NCBI RefSeq assembly: GCF_040712315.1
Contig: NC_134013.1
Location: 59,711,501 to 59,775,500, forward strand
From: Castanea sativa
Lineage: Eukaryota; Streptophyta; Magnoliopsida; Fagales; Fagaceae
Length of the DNA stretch: 64,000 bases
Reading direction: 5' to 3'
Shown: piece by piece, positions 11,157 through 22,470 of the stretch
Numbering within the stretch: position 1 is the first letter of the stretch
Layout of the letters: the number at the start of each line of letters is the position of its first letter
Position numbers and translations under genes: made by a program
Notes under the pieces: generated by a model
Databases searched by the model: none
The model's input: the letters and a program-made list of their open reading frames with translations, nothing else
Told to the model about the DNA's origin: nothing

Positions 11157-12419
11157 TTAGTGTGTTGCATGGTTCTCTTGAAACTAAGGAAGTCCGGGCA
11201 CTATGTTTATTATTATCAACTATCTAAGTGCTCTTGCTGTCATGATCCATACAAAGGAAAGTCAACAAGGAAGAAGGCTTCATCATTACCCGAAGAACTA
11301 TGCCGCCGGTTCTCAATAGACCAAATCAAAATAGCGACTGATAACTTCCACCAAGAATTGATTATCGGCCGAGGTGGTTTTGGGTATGTATATAAGGGTT
11401 TCATCGACGAGAGTATGATTGTGGCAATTAAGCGCTTGAACCTTGAGTCTCGGCAAGGTGCTCGGGAGTTCAGAACTAAGATCAAGATGCTTTCTCAACT
11501 TCGCCATGGCCACCTTGTCTCTCTTATTGGATACTGCAATGATGAGGGTGAGATGATCCTCATCTATGAATACATGGCAAATGGTACCCTCAGTGATCAT
11601 CTATTTGACACCAAAAACGAACCTCTCACATGGAAACAAAGACTCGAGATATGCATTGGGTCCGCATGTGGTTTGCACTACCTCCACACGTGCTTGAAAA
11701 ACCCTATTATCCACCGTGATGTGAAGGCCACCAATATTCTATTGGATGACAAATGGGGGGCTAAGGTTTCAGATTTTGGATTATCCAAAATGGGTTTGGA
11801 TCAAGCTGCTGTTACCACCAATGTTAAGGGTACACCGGGATATTTGGATCCCGATTATGCAAGGCGTCTGCAAGTGAATGAGAAAACCGATGTGTACTCG
11901 TTTGGAGTGGTGTTGTTGGAAGTGTTATGTGGCAGAAAGGCAGTGAATTCAAAACTCGGGCAGGAGCAATTGCATCTACCCAGCTGGGCTCGGAAATGCA
12001 TTGAAAATGGGACCATTTATGAGATCATTGATCCATATCTAAAGGGGAAGATTGCACCAGAATGCTTCAAGGTCTACGTGGAGGTTGCAGAGAGTTGTGT
12101 GCGTGATCATAGGATCCTACGGCCTACGATGAACGATGTGATGGAAAGGCTAGAGTTTGCATCAGATTTACAACAGAATGCAGACGTGGAGCAGGAAAAA
12201 ATCAATCCTAGTGGTGATATTACCTATCAGGAGGTGAGATCATTTTGTGTTTCTCAAAACATCAACGTTCACAATGTTGGACCCACGTTGGAATCGGAAA
12301 CTGGTGATGGGATATCTACGTTTAATAGTGGATGGACAACTAATCGAAGTCTTGATTCTGATAGTGTGACTGGCATAAGGCGGGACATCTTCACAAATAA
12401 CTCCAACGCTACAACTTAA

Positions 12420-13619
12420 GTTATCTTATACGTATTTAGTTCGAGGATCAAGCTCTGATAAGGAGCTTAATGAAAGAAAAAAAGGTTACGGGTGGGGGTG
12501 TTGTGACTCAAGTTTGTTAGTCTATCACTTTTTGCTTTCCAGTTCATGTTTGAGTATTTTACTTACCTTCATTCTGTATCATGGGTGGGGGTTGTGAAAT
12601 ATATATATTTTGCATTAGTATTTGATGCTGTAAAGGACCTTAGACAAAAACTTTGTTTTTATTTATTTATTAATTTTTAAAAATAATTAGAATATGCTAT
12701 TAATCCTGCCGCTTGATCCCTACTAATATCGCAATACTGCAAATCTGTATTTATTTCTCATTTTTTTTGTTTTATAACTGAAATTTTATTACTCGTTTCT
12801 TTTAATTTTGCTGATGAGATTTTAAATTTTATCAAGCAAGATCACAAACATTTTAGTTTTGATTGCGTGGATGATCAGCACAACTGCATAAGTGTACCTA
12901 CTCATTAAGGATAACTAAGTGTAGGATTTGCATTTTTGTGAAGAATTTGCTTAAAAGAGCTGCTTGTGTCACTCATCTGGATGTCAGAATTTATATTTAT
13001 AAGTTTTCAATGTAGGAATGGGAATTAATCTAGTTTAGTAAGTTTTCGGACTTAACCTGACTCTTATAGTACAGTTTGTGAATTTTAAAATTTATTTTTG
13101 GGTTCAAATATCTAAATCTGCTATTTTTGAGGAGAATTTGGATTTTACCTCATAGGTAGCTGAATTTGACCTAATTTTGTATTCAAATAACTAAAATAAA
13201 TTTATATTATAAATTTAAATGTATTTCCAATATAACGTCATTTATATTTTGAATGACATAGTAGCATGTACATCAATAATGACAAGAGACAAAATATACA
13301 CTATGAAATGGATTTTATTAATTTCATTTGAATGGAGAGAATTTTTTTTTTCCCAAATAAGTAAAATTAAGTGCACTACCTGATGGCAAGTGCGGAGGGC
13401 GTGAATGCTCGAAATCGCCTCGGATTCAAGACTTCTGGCCGATCTTCTGATGAGAATTAAGCTGATTTGTGAAATCAATTTCGACATTAATTTGACAAGT
13501 TCGGTGTTGTAAATAATTTGTATGGTTTTTGTACATTCAGATAAATTGTGAGGGGTTGATTATATACGCAATAGAGTTGATATGTATCAAAACACAAAAT
13601 CCCTTGAGTGAGACTAATG
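12420..13619. other. 3' flank of the broken kinase and AT-rich intergenic DNA
   Basis: The first few hundred bases would be the 3' untranslated region of the kinase gene. The remainder is AT-rich with no supported ORF. A slightly GC-richer patch near 13380-13450 gave no recognisable protein. The right edge is the TAAAG target of the Tat element. Confidence 0.5.
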
Positions 13620-13624
13620 TAAAG

Positions 13625-14093
13625 TGATGGGACTGACGAAGTGAAACATAGACGAGGTGGCCTTACGGACGAACCTAACCAGTTATCGTCGTCATCAGAG
13701 GAAGAGTTAATGTCATTGAATGCTGCCAATAAAGCCTCAACCGTTACAAGACCAGCTGGACGAACCAATGGAAAGGCATTAACGCCCATTACTCCCCTGA
13801 AGACGTTATCAGAAGAATCATTAATGCCCCAACGGGTATAATCCCCAAGGGTATATAAAACCCTCTCAACACCAAAACAAGGTACAAAAAAACAACATCA
13901 CAACTTTAACTACTTTTATTCTTGATATTTCAACTACTGTCTTCTTCCGTACTGACTTTGCCATCGGAGGCGTTGTGGCAGGCACCACACCAATGACCCC
14001 CCGAATAAGTTCTTGCTCGTTCAAGGTTGTCAGAGTACTGCCGGGAATCATCTGGACGAATCTCAGAGGAACCGACGAGATACTGCTTCATCA
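13625..14093 (+). repeat. 5' LTR of the Tat element
   Basis: The LTR opens TGATGGGACTGACGAAG and ends GATACTGCTTCATCA. A TATA-like GGTATATAAAACCC near 13851-13864 is the probable transcription start region. Short ORFs here are repeated in both LTRs and are not genes. Confidence 0.95.
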
Positions 14094-14096
14094 GTT

Positions 14097-14113
14097 TGGC
14101 GCCGTCTGTGGGA
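14097..14113 (+). other. Primer binding site of the Tat element
   Basis: TGGCGCCGTCTGTGGGA starts three bases after the 5' LTR. The TGGCGCC start fits pairing with a tRNA 3' end GGCGCCA; the tRNA identity was not assigned. Confidence 0.8.
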
Positions 14114-14157
14114 ACGTTTTTCTCATACAACCAGAATGCGGTCCCTACCAGCTCCAG

Positions 14158-15336
14158 ATGGAATCCAACCAGGACTCAGCGGCCTTAGCACAGCAAGTCC
14201 GGAATCTCACAGCCACCGTCGAAGAACTTACTAGACAGAACCAAGAGATGAGACAGAGGTTATAGCAAGAAGAGAACCGGTCAAGAGCTGTCCAAGAGGA
14301 CGAAGGGGATAGCCATGGAAGGAGTGACCGGCGGAGAACAGTAACCCCAGAGGAACAGCATTCTGACATCCTCCAAGAGATGAGAAAGGAGATGGACGAA
14401 TTAAGAAATGCCATCAGAGAAAAGACCGATCGAAGCCTAGATAAAATGGTCAGAGCGACAGACTCCCCTTTTACCATGGCAGTCCTAGAACGACAGGTGC
14501 CGGCGAAATTTCGGTTGCCTCAGCTCGAGCCTTTTGACGGGCTCAAGGATCCCCAAGATCACCTCAACACCTTCAAGACGACCTTAGGCCTTCAACAGCC
14601 CCCTGATGAGATCATGTGTCGTTCTTTCCCCACTACACTGAGGGGAGCTGGACGAGAGTGGTTCACAAGATTACCAACTTCGTCCATCGACAACTTTGAG
14701 CAGTTAAGTAATGCTTTCCTGCGCCATTTTGTCGGGGGGCAACGTCCAAAGAAACCAGCGAATCACCTACTCACTATTAAGCAAGGAGAGAGGGAGACCT
14801 TGCTGTCGTACGTAAAACGCTTCACTCGAGAGACCCTAGAGGTGGACGACGCAGACGATAAAGTCCAGCTGACGACATTTAAAGCAGGGCTTAAGTCCAG
14901 AGAATTCGTAGTCTCGTTGGCAAAGAATCTGCCATGGACAATGGCAGAGATGTTATTGAAGGCCCAAAAGTACGTGAATGCTGAGGACGCACTGGCGGCC
15001 ATCATAGACGAGGGGAAGCTGAAGATGAAGGAAGACGAACGCAGGGGACAAAAGAGGGAGCGATCAAACCACCGGGGAGGTGACATCAACAGACGAAAAG
15101 ACGAGAAAGCTCCACGACCGGTAAAATTCACACCTCTAATTATGCCTGTTGACAAAATTTTGACACAGATCCAGGATCAACACCACCTAAAGTGGCCGAG
15201 GCTCTTGCACTCGTCACCAAATGTGCGGGACAAAAGCAAATACTGCCGATTTCACAAGGATCACGGCCATTACACAGGAGATTGCCGAGATCTGAAAGGA
15301 CAGATAGACGAATTGATACGGAAAGGAAAACTTTAG
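14158..15336 (+). pseudogene. Tat gag polyprotein region (stop-broken)
   Basis: Nucleocapsid/capsid precursor. From ATG 14158 the frame reads a coiled-coil-like start (QQVRNLTATVEELTRQNQEM), is stopped by TAG at 14263, then continues through a Retrotrans_gag domain ([34 protein letters not shown]) and ends with a CCHC-like knuckle [14 protein letters not shown] near 15243. TAG at 15334 closes it. Pol follows in the same frame, so the original was one gag-pol ORF. Both stops sit where glutamine is plausible (CAG to TAG). Confidence 0.85.
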
Positions 15337-18054
15337 AAGTACGTAAAGAAGGGGGACTCCAGCAAGTTCAGGGAGGACGACACGATCCAACGAGAGCCCT
15401 CGTCCAAGAATGAGAGTCGTCAATCTCAACCACAAGAGGTGATCGGGGAGATAAGCACAATAACAGGAGGACCTTTCATGGGGGGATCATACAAGTCCCT
15501 CAAGAAAGCATGCCAGAGACAAGTAAACAGTGTCCACATGGAACCCCGGTTGAAACAAAGACGGACGAACCAGGATATATTCTTCAGCGAAGAAGACGCA
15601 TGGGGAGTCAGGCAGCCCCATAACGACCCCCTAGTGATAGCACTCACAATTGAAGGGTTCAACACTAAGAGGATCCTCGTCGACAATGGTAGCTCTGCAG
15701 ACATCATGTACCTATCGGCCTTCCAACAGTTGAAACTAGGTCCTGGTAGATTGCGCCCGTTTAAGTCCCCCCTCGTCAGCTTTAGCGGGGACAGAGTATA
15801 TCCCAAGGGCATTATGACACTAAAAGTCACAATAGGCGCCTACCCGAAGCAGCAGACCCGTCATCTGGACTTCCTAGTGGTAGATTGCCCCTCTTCATAC
15901 AATCTGATCATTGGAAGACCCACACTCAACTGGTGGAAAGCAGCAACGTCCACCTACTGCCTGAAGATAAAATTCCCAACCGAAGACAGAGTCGGTGAGG
16001 TAAAAGGAAACCAAGTTTTGGCCAAAGAATGCTACCAGGCCGTGTTGGCTGCAGGAGAAAACCACACGTGGACGATCGAGGGAGAAAAAGAAGACAACAT
16101 AGAAGCCCTGAAAATGGTGGAACTTGTTGAAGGGGAAAACTCAAAAGTGACGAGGATAGGTACAACCATAAGCCCCGAGATGAGGAATGAACTCGTCCGT
16201 TTCCTTAAAGGAAATTTGGACATATTTGCATGGAGTCACGAAGATATGCTGGGTATACCATGCCAGGTAATCCAGCACGAATTGAAGACCGATCCCGAGA
16301 AAAAACCCGTCCAGCAGAAACAACAGGTCTTTGCCCCCGAACGAAACCAAGCAATTACGGAAGAAGTTAACAGATTGTTGCAGGCAGGCTTCATCCGAGA
16401 AGTTTACTATCCTGAATGGCTGGCCAACGTCATGCTAGTGAAGAAAGCAAATGGAAAGTGGAGAATGTGTGTGGACTTCACAGACCTGAACAAGGCTTGC
16501 CCGAAGGATAGTTTTCCCCTGCCGAGGATAGATCAGTTGGTAGACTCTACGGCCGGACATAAGTTACTAACATTCATGGATGCATTTTCAGGTTACAACC
16601 AGATAAAGATGGCTGAGGAAGATCAGGAAAAAACTGCTTTCATCACAAGCCAAGGACTCTACTGCTATAAGGTAATGCCCTTCGGACTGAAGAACGCAGG
16701 AGCAACGTACCAAAGATTGGTAAACAAGATGTTTAGCAAGCAAATTGGGAGAAATATGGAGGTATATGTGGACGATATGCTCGTCAAGAGCAAGGAAGAG
16801 TTAACTCACCTGGACGACCTGGGAGAGACATTTAACACCCTCCGAAAATACCAGATGAAGCTCAATCCTAGTAAGTGTGTGTTTGGGGTAGCTTCAGGAA
16901 AGTTCTTAGGGTTTATGGTATCCCAAAGGGGGATAGAAGCAAATCCAGAGAAGGTTCAAGCAATACTCAACATGGCATCACCCCAGACCGTCAAGGAAGT
17001 CCAAAAGCTCACAGGAAGGATAGCTGCACTCAACAGGTTCGTCTCTAAAGCGACGGACAAATGTCTCCCATTCTTCAAAACATTGAAGCAAGCTTTCGCT
17101 TGGACCGACGAATGTGAAGCAGCCTTTCAAGAACTCAAGCGTTACCTCGATAGCCCGCCCATCTTGAGTCCCTCAAAACCAGGGGAAAGCCTTTATTTGT
17201 ACCTGGCAGCATCAGCCACGGCCGTCAGTGCGGCCTTGATTAGAGAGGAAGATAAGAAGCAGCTCCCAGTTTACTATGTCAGTCAAGCCTTCCAAGGAGC
17301 AGAGGCCAGGTATCCCAGGATCGAGAAGATCGTTTTCGCCCTAATAGTGGATTCACGAAAGCTACGACCATACTTCGAAGCACATCCTATCCTTGTAATG
17401 ACGGACCAACTTATCCGAAAATCCATGAACAAGCCTGAAGCAGCGGGGAGAATGGTCCAGTGGGTAGTTGAACTCAGCCAATTCGACATCGAATACCATC
17501 CCAGAACGGCAATCAAGGCGCAAGCTCTGGCAGACTTCATAGCCGAATTCACCCTTCCAGAAGATGACAACGACAAAAAAGAAGTGGAACGGTGGACGAT
17601 CCAGACTGACGGGTCGTCAACCCAAAAGAGGGGAGGAGTAGGGGTCATTATAAACACCCCCGACAGAGAAAAACTCCAATATGGAGTCCAATTAAAATTC
17701 CCCGCAACCAACAATGAGGTTGAGTACGAAGGCATACTGACGGGACTGAGACTTGGCAAAGCCCTCGGGATTAAGAACCTGCTTATTCAGAGTGACTCGA
17801 AGTTGGCAATAGGGCAGATCCGGGAAGAATATGAGGCGAAAGAAGAGAGGATGCAGAAGTACCTCAAGCTGATTAAATATTTAGCCTGTGGGTTCGATAA
17901 GTTGGATTTTGTTCGGATCCCGAGAGACCAGAATGCGGAGGCAGACGAGGTTGCCAAAATGGCCTCGTCAGACGAAGAACCAACGAACAGTGAAATTCTA
18001 ATGGAGGTTCAGAAACACCCCAGCATCGAGGAAGTCTCAGTATTCTCCGTCTAG
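15337..18054 (+). pseudogene. Tat pol: protease, reverse transcriptase, RNase H, archaeal-type RNase H
   Basis: Copies the element RNA into DNA in virus-like particles. The frame is open from 15337 to the TAG at 18052. Aspartic protease: [12 protein letters not shown] (about 15676), where the usual D-S/T-G reads [36 protein letters not shown] and the catalytic YVDDM (about 16770). RNase [22 protein letters not shown] second RNase H begins [17 protein letters not shown] and has [14 protein letters not shown] and RDQNAEAD. The adjoining integrase is in frame after the TAG. The DNG protease site may be inactive or a lineage variant. Confidence 0.9.
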
Positions 18055-18069
18055 AACAGAGGTGGTTGG

Positions 18070-19336
18070 ATGGAACCGATCGTCTCATATCTCCAAGACG
18101 GGCATCTCCCTCATGACTCAGCGGAAGCTAGGAAGATTAAAGCGAGGGCGGCTAGGTTTACAATTTTGAACGATACCTTATACAAAAGAGGGTTTTCCCT
18201 ACCTTATCTGAAGTGCCTCGACGAGGAAGAAGCCAAGTATGTCCTTCACGAAATCCACGAAGGGATTTATGGAGACCATGCCGGGCCTAGATCCCTAATA
18301 AGCAAAGTTGTCCGCACAGGATACTTCTGGCCAACCATGCAGGCATACGCCACGGAGCTCGTCAAGAGGTGCGACAAGTGTCAGAGGTTCGGGAATGTCC
18401 AGAGGTTGCCAGCAGAAAAGATGACGACGATTACCTCCCCGTGGCCTTTCGCACAATGGGGGATTGATATCGTCGGCCCATTACCCCAAGGAAGAGGACA
18501 GGTAAGGTTCTTGCTCGTCACTATCGATTACTTCACTAAATGGGTCGAAGCGGAAGCAATGGCAACAATCACAGACGCAAGAATCCGTAGCTTCGTGTGG
18601 AGAAATATAGTTTGCAGGTTCGGGATTCCATGAACAATTATTTTAGATAATGGCCGACAGTTTGACAGCCAGGGATTTAGGGACTTCTGCTCGGGGCTAG
18701 GCATCAAGAATAAATTCTCATCGCCTGGACACCCGCAGTCAAACGAACAAACAGAAGTGACTAATTGAACCCTGCTCAGGATCGTCAAAGCCCGGCTAGA
18801 CGAAGCTAAGGGCACATGGCCGGAAGAATTGCCCAATGTCTTGTGGCCTGGAAGAATTGCCCAGTGTCTTGTGGGCCTACAGAACGACTGCAAGAACCTC
18901 AACGGGAGAGACACCTTTCAGGCTCACTTATGGCACCGAAGCTGTGATTCCCGTCGAAATAGGTATGTCCAGCATCAGGCGAGAAGTGTTCCATGAGGAG
19001 GACAACGACGACCAACTTCGAATCAATCTGGATTGCTTAGACGAAGTTAGGGATAAGGCCTCGGACGTGACGAAGAAATACCAACAGAAGATGAATGAAT
19101 ACTATAACAAAAGGGTCAAGCTCAGAAGACTAGGAATTGGCGACCTCGTCCTACGCAAGGTGACTACTACAACCAAAAACTCCGCCCACAGGAAGCTCGG
19201 CCCCACGTGGGAAGGGCCTTATAGGGTCGTGCACTACTCCCGACAGGGTAGCTATCATTTGAAAACCCTAGACGGACAAAAACTCCCGCGACCCTGGAAC
19301 ATAGAGCATTTGAAGAAGTACCACCAACAGATGTAA
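18070..19336 (+). pseudogene. Tat integrase (two stops and a 28-bp duplication)
   Basis: Would insert the cDNA into the chromosome. The H-H-C-C zinc segment (HEIHEGIYGDH ... RCDKCQRF) and the catalytic core start (WGIDIVGPLPQG, DYFTKWVEAEA) are readable to 18630. TGA at 18631 and TGA at 18766 interrupt the core, each where arginine is plausible (CGA to TGA). GGAAGAATTGCCCA then occurs at 18822 and 18850: a 28-bp tandem duplication shifts the frame by one. The C-terminal part continues in the new frame from about 18850 (WAYRTTARTSTGETPF, RKLGPTWEGPYRV) to 19336. Confidence 0.88.
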
Positions 19337-19450
19337 ATCAAGAGTGTACCGATTCCTCAAAATTAAATGAAATAATGATTCAAATAATATGTTCATACAG
19401 GTACCATCAATAGAAAGTCCCGAAGACCCGCTACCAAAAAAAAAAAAATT

Positions 19451-20035
19451 TTCTAAGTAATAAGATTTCGCATAGACGGATGTGCATTACTGACGAAGAC
19501 AAAAGCAAAGAATTTTTGTCTAAGTAATAAGATTCCGCATAGACGGATGTACATTACTGACGAAGACAAAAGCAAAGAACTTTTGTCTAAGTAATAAGAT
19601 TCCGCATAGACGGATGTACATTACTGACGAAAACAAAAACAAAGAACTTTTGTCTAAGTAATAAGATTCCGCATAGACAGATGTACATTACTGACGAAGA
19701 CAAAGATTCCGCATAGACGGATGTACATTACTGACGAAGACAAAAGCAAAGAACTTTTGTCTAAGTAATAAGATTCCGCATAGACGGATGTACATTACTG
19801 ACGAAGACAAAAGCAAAGAACTTTTGTCTAAGTAATAAGATTCCGCATAGACGGATGTACATTACTGACGAAAACAAAAACAAAGAAATTTTGTCTAAGT
19901 AATAAGATTCCGCATAGACGGATGTACATTACTGACGAAGACAAAAGCAAAAAAAAAAAAAAAGCCTAAGTACAGAAGAAGGCTTAAGTAATAACGTTCC
20001 CATCAAATGAACGTACATTACTGACGGATACAAAA
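19451..20035 (+). repeat. 67-bp tandem repeat array in the 3' region of the Tat element
   Basis: The unit, containing TCTAAGTAATAAGATTCCGC and TGTACATTACTGACGAAGAC, starts at about 19452, 19519, 19586, 19653, 19760, 19827 and 19894 (spacing 67). One unit between 19653 and 19760 is shortened to about 40 bp. A diverged unit follows to about 20035. Units are nearly identical, so the array is young. Arrays of this kind are known in the hypervariable 3' region of Tat-lineage elements. Confidence 0.9.
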
Positions 20036-20395
20036 AAATTGACATATAGCAGAACATGTGAAAGTAGATACGATATTATAAAAGCCTAAAAACCAAAGGC
20101 CATTGTTCGTACGAAAAACAAAAGAGAAACCCATAAACACTGGGCTAAAAATACACATAGAAACTTTTAAAATGTTCTGGAAAGTAAGCCTTAAAACATA
20201 GGGCACAAAAAGAAAAAGAAAAAAGGGAGAGATTAGCAACGATAACATCGGATTCAACAAGGAAAGGAAAGGAAAGGATACTGACGCACCTAAAGTCGGG
20301 GTTCCCCACCGACGAAGCAATCGGGGGATATCTCCCCAATCCTGGTTAGAGGGGGTCTCAAAGTCGTCCCCTGACACAAACACAAATCTGGACTT

Positions 20396-20932
20396 CTAGT
20401 ATCTGAAGGACGAGGGTAAGGCCTTGACGATTCTGGTTCTTCTCTCCCAAGGTACTAGCTCATAATACCCATACTCCTTCGACTCTTTCAAACGGTACAA
20501 ATAAACAAGCTCGTTTACCTTGATCATATCCCCATTAGCAGCCAACCATATCTCCATACAGTTGACTACTATCCTCCACGAATTGGGCATGAGCTGCCCA
20601 GGAGCAATACCCAAATAAGCTAAAAGCTCCATTACAAACGGGTGAACGGGAAGCCTTAATCCACAAGTAAAAGCGGCCTCATAGAAGCACACTTCACCTG
20701 GGAAAAACTGACAAGCCCTCTCCTCGTCAGTAGGCCAACGAACCCAAACTCGCTCCAGGAACTGAAACCTATCCCTAAACCTACCCACGGCATCGGAATC
20801 TAGCCCACATGCCTCCACGAGGGCATGGAAAGCCTTAATTTCTCTAAAGGACGACGCGACAGTATCCCCCTCCATAAGATCACCACTAGACGATAACCCC
20901 GTCTCTAGATCACTAGACCTAACTTCAGACAT
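20396..20932 (-). CDS. Antisense ORF of the Tat element (Transposase_28-like domain)
   Basis: An ORF opposite to gag-pol lies between the tandem array and the 3' LTR. From ATG 20932 it gives about 178 residues with FREIKAFHALVEACGL, FFPGEVCFYEAAFTCGLRLP, FVMELLAYLGIAPGQLMPNSW and YELVPWERRTRIV, matching the motif pattern of the putative gypsy-type (Transposase_28) domain found in many plant genomes. The open frame reaches up to 21277 but that part is hydrophobic and probably leader or intron. After the TAG at 20396 the same frame continues (VFVSGDDFETPSNQDWGDIP) to about 20290, so the stop is probably a mutation. Role unknown. Confidence 0.7.
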   Translation of the reverse strand: MSEVRSSDLETGLSSSGDLMEGDTVASSFREIKAFHALVEACGLDSDAVGRFRDRFQFLERVWVRWPTDEERACQFFPGEVCFYEAAFTCGLRLPVHPFVMELLAYLGIAPGQLMPNSWRIVVNCMEIWLAANGDMIKVNELVYLYRLKESKEYGYYELVPWERRTRIVKALPSSFRY

Positions 20933-21606
20933 CGGCCGTTGTTCCCTCACCAAACCCTCAAACCAATCGACTGACTGGCGAAGCAGGGGAAACAAATCGC
21001 CCAAAAGAATGCCTAAGCTACTACCCGCAAAAACGAAACCCTCCAAATTGGGAAAAACACCTAAGTACCCTCCTAAACGAGCGAAAAGAAAGGAAATCGA
21101 AGGGCAAGTTTGTCTAACTTCTAAGCTACCGACCATGGACACCCAGACAAAGCACAGGTAAATAGGAAAGTACTGGAAAAAAAAAACAAGCAGAAACCAA
21201 AAAGAAAAGGGAATCAAACGCTTACGAAGAAGAAAAAAGAGGAAACAAAGAGAAATGGAATAGGAAACATACCTCAAAGAGAAGAGACAAGAAGCCCAAC
21301 ACGCACCAGCTCAGAGGGAAATGAAGAAATAGGTGAGAGAGAAAAAGCTAGGACAAACTGAGAATTAGAAAAAAATGTAAGATAAAGCAAGGGAGAAGAA
21401 GTTTAAAAACCAAATGGAGGTGAAACCGAAAATCGGCGGGAAACCCAAGGGACATAATTCTCCGCCAACCACATCATGCCACGTTGCCACAACCCACGTA
21501 ACGCCGCCACCACGCATTCAATGCGGCACGGAATCCCATGAGCCAAAAAAAAAAACTGTTCGATTTCCACGATCGTTACTGACGACCGTGAAACCCGGGG
21601 GGCATC

Positions 21607-22075
21607 TGATGGGACTGACGAAGTGAAACATAGACGAGGTGGCCTTACGGACGAACCTAACCAGTTAGCGTCGTCATCAGAGGAAGAGTTAATGTCATTG
21701 AATGCTGCTAATAAAGTCTCAACCGTTACAAGACCAGCTGGACGAACCAATGGAAAGGCATTAAAGCCCATTACTCCCCTGAAGACGTTATCAGAAGAAT
21801 CATTAATGCCCCAACGGGTATAATCCCCAAGGGTATATAAAACCCTCTCAACACCAAAACAAGGTACAAAAAAACAACATCACAACTTTAACTACTTTTA
21901 TTCTTGATATTTCAACTACTGTCTTCTTCCGTACTGACTTTGCCATCGGAGGCGTTGTGGCAGGCACCACACCGGTGACCCCCCGAATAAGTTCTTGCTC
22001 GTTCAAGGTTGTCAGAGTACTGCCGGGAATCATCTGGACGAATCTCAGAGGAACCGACGAGATACTGCTTCATCA
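21607..22075 (+). repeat. 3' LTR of the Tat element
   Basis: Second 469-bp LTR, preceded by a G-rich tract (AAACCCGGGGGGCATC) that is the likely polypurine primer. It differs from the 5' copy at, for example, TTAGCG versus TTATCG and CACCGGTGACC versus CACCAATGACC. Followed by TAAAG. Confidence 0.95.
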
Positions 22076-22080
22076 TAAAG

Positions 22081-22470
22081 ATTATATTAATGCTCCTTAA
22101 CTTTAGCTAAATCATGGATCTGATAAATATTGAATAGACATTTAAAATATAGTCCTCTATATACTAAATTACCCTCTCAAACTCGAGGTCTTAATTAATT
22201 AAGGAGGAATCCATCTTGACTTTTGAGACAAGATCCTGAAGATGGAAAAATGGGCGAGACTTGGTGAACAAGTCAACAGTTAGTCTTAAGAGGAAACTAT
22301 AAGGGTATGTGAAAACTGCCTTGTTAGAAGTGTTGACAAATGAAATCACAATCGATCTCAATGTGTCTGGTAATGAAAAACATCATTATGGGTGATTTGA
22401 ATGTCACTGCAATTGTCATAGTCAACAGGTGTACTAGTGATCTAAGGAGCATACATGTTAATCAAGAGCC
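22081..22470 (-). pseudogene. Degraded Copia RNase H remnant
   Basis: On the minus strand the segment around 22310-22400 reads FFITRHIEIDCDFICQ, close to the H-I-E-I-D-C-H-F motif of Copia RNase H, and around 22245-22275 it reads VDLFTKS, like the D-x-x-T-K motif near the end of Copia pol. Stops and frame changes are frequent. Nothing else of the element was recognised, and the Tat element at 13625-22075 separates this from the left flank. Confidence 0.5.

Larger units (their letters stand above)
7997..12419 (+). pseudogene. CrRLK1L (FERONIA-like) receptor kinase split by two transposons
   Basis: Malectin-like domain receptor Ser/Thr kinase of the plasma membrane; family members sense cell-wall state and RALF peptides. 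Signal-peptide-like MRNLSMLTLTPILFIFCFFH starts at 7997. A 1-base frame change near 8058 leads into the first malectin segment (DITLDCGS, DGRDWSGD). A hAT-like insertion (8261-8675) then interrupts the ectodomain, and one in-frame TAG follows near 8789, between YYYVF and GFKAFF. The second malectin half runs to a transmembrane segment starting about 9730, which the Harbinger-like insertion (9789-11156) splits. Beyond 11160 lies a complete kinase: glycine loop GRGGFG, VAIK, HRDVKATN, DFG and GYLDPDY, then a Ser/Thr-rich tail. Each insert plus one target copy is a multiple of 3 (423 and 1371 bp), so the frame matches on both sides. It resembles the intact gene at 40902-43616. It may survive as separate malectin and kinase transcripts. 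Confidence 0.85.
13625..22075 (+). mobile_element. Complete Tat-lineage Ty3/gypsy retrotransposon (8451 bp)
   Basis: Two 469-bp LTRs, each TGATG...CATCA, bound the element, with a perfect TAAAG duplication (13620-13624, 22076-22080). By eye the LTRs differ at about six positions (near 98.7 percent identity), so insertion is fairly recent. The order is LTR, PBS, gag, protease, RT, RNase H, second (archaeal-type) RNase H, integrase, tandem array, antisense ORF, LTR. The double RNase H and the antisense ORF downstream of pol are marks of the Tat lineage. All coding parts carry stops, so the copy is not autonomous. Confidence 0.95.

Noticed and set aside
13975..14265. Separate small gene overlapping the Tat 5' LTR and leader
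   Set aside because: The frame covers LTR, primer site and the start of gag. It is part of the gag frame with an LTR-derived head.
14763..15155. Minus-strand ORF of 130 codons inside the Tat gag region
   Set aside because: It is the shadow of the gag frame, rich in Ser and Phe as expected for antisense of a charged protein, with no domain of its own.
17283..17759. Minus-strand ORF of 158 codons inside the Tat RNase H region
   Set aside because: Antisense shadow of the archaeal-type RNase H coding sequence; no known motif.
19451..20035. CRISPR-like array of regularly spaced repeats
   Set aside because: The 67-bp units are contiguous without variable spacers and lie in a plant retrotransposon.
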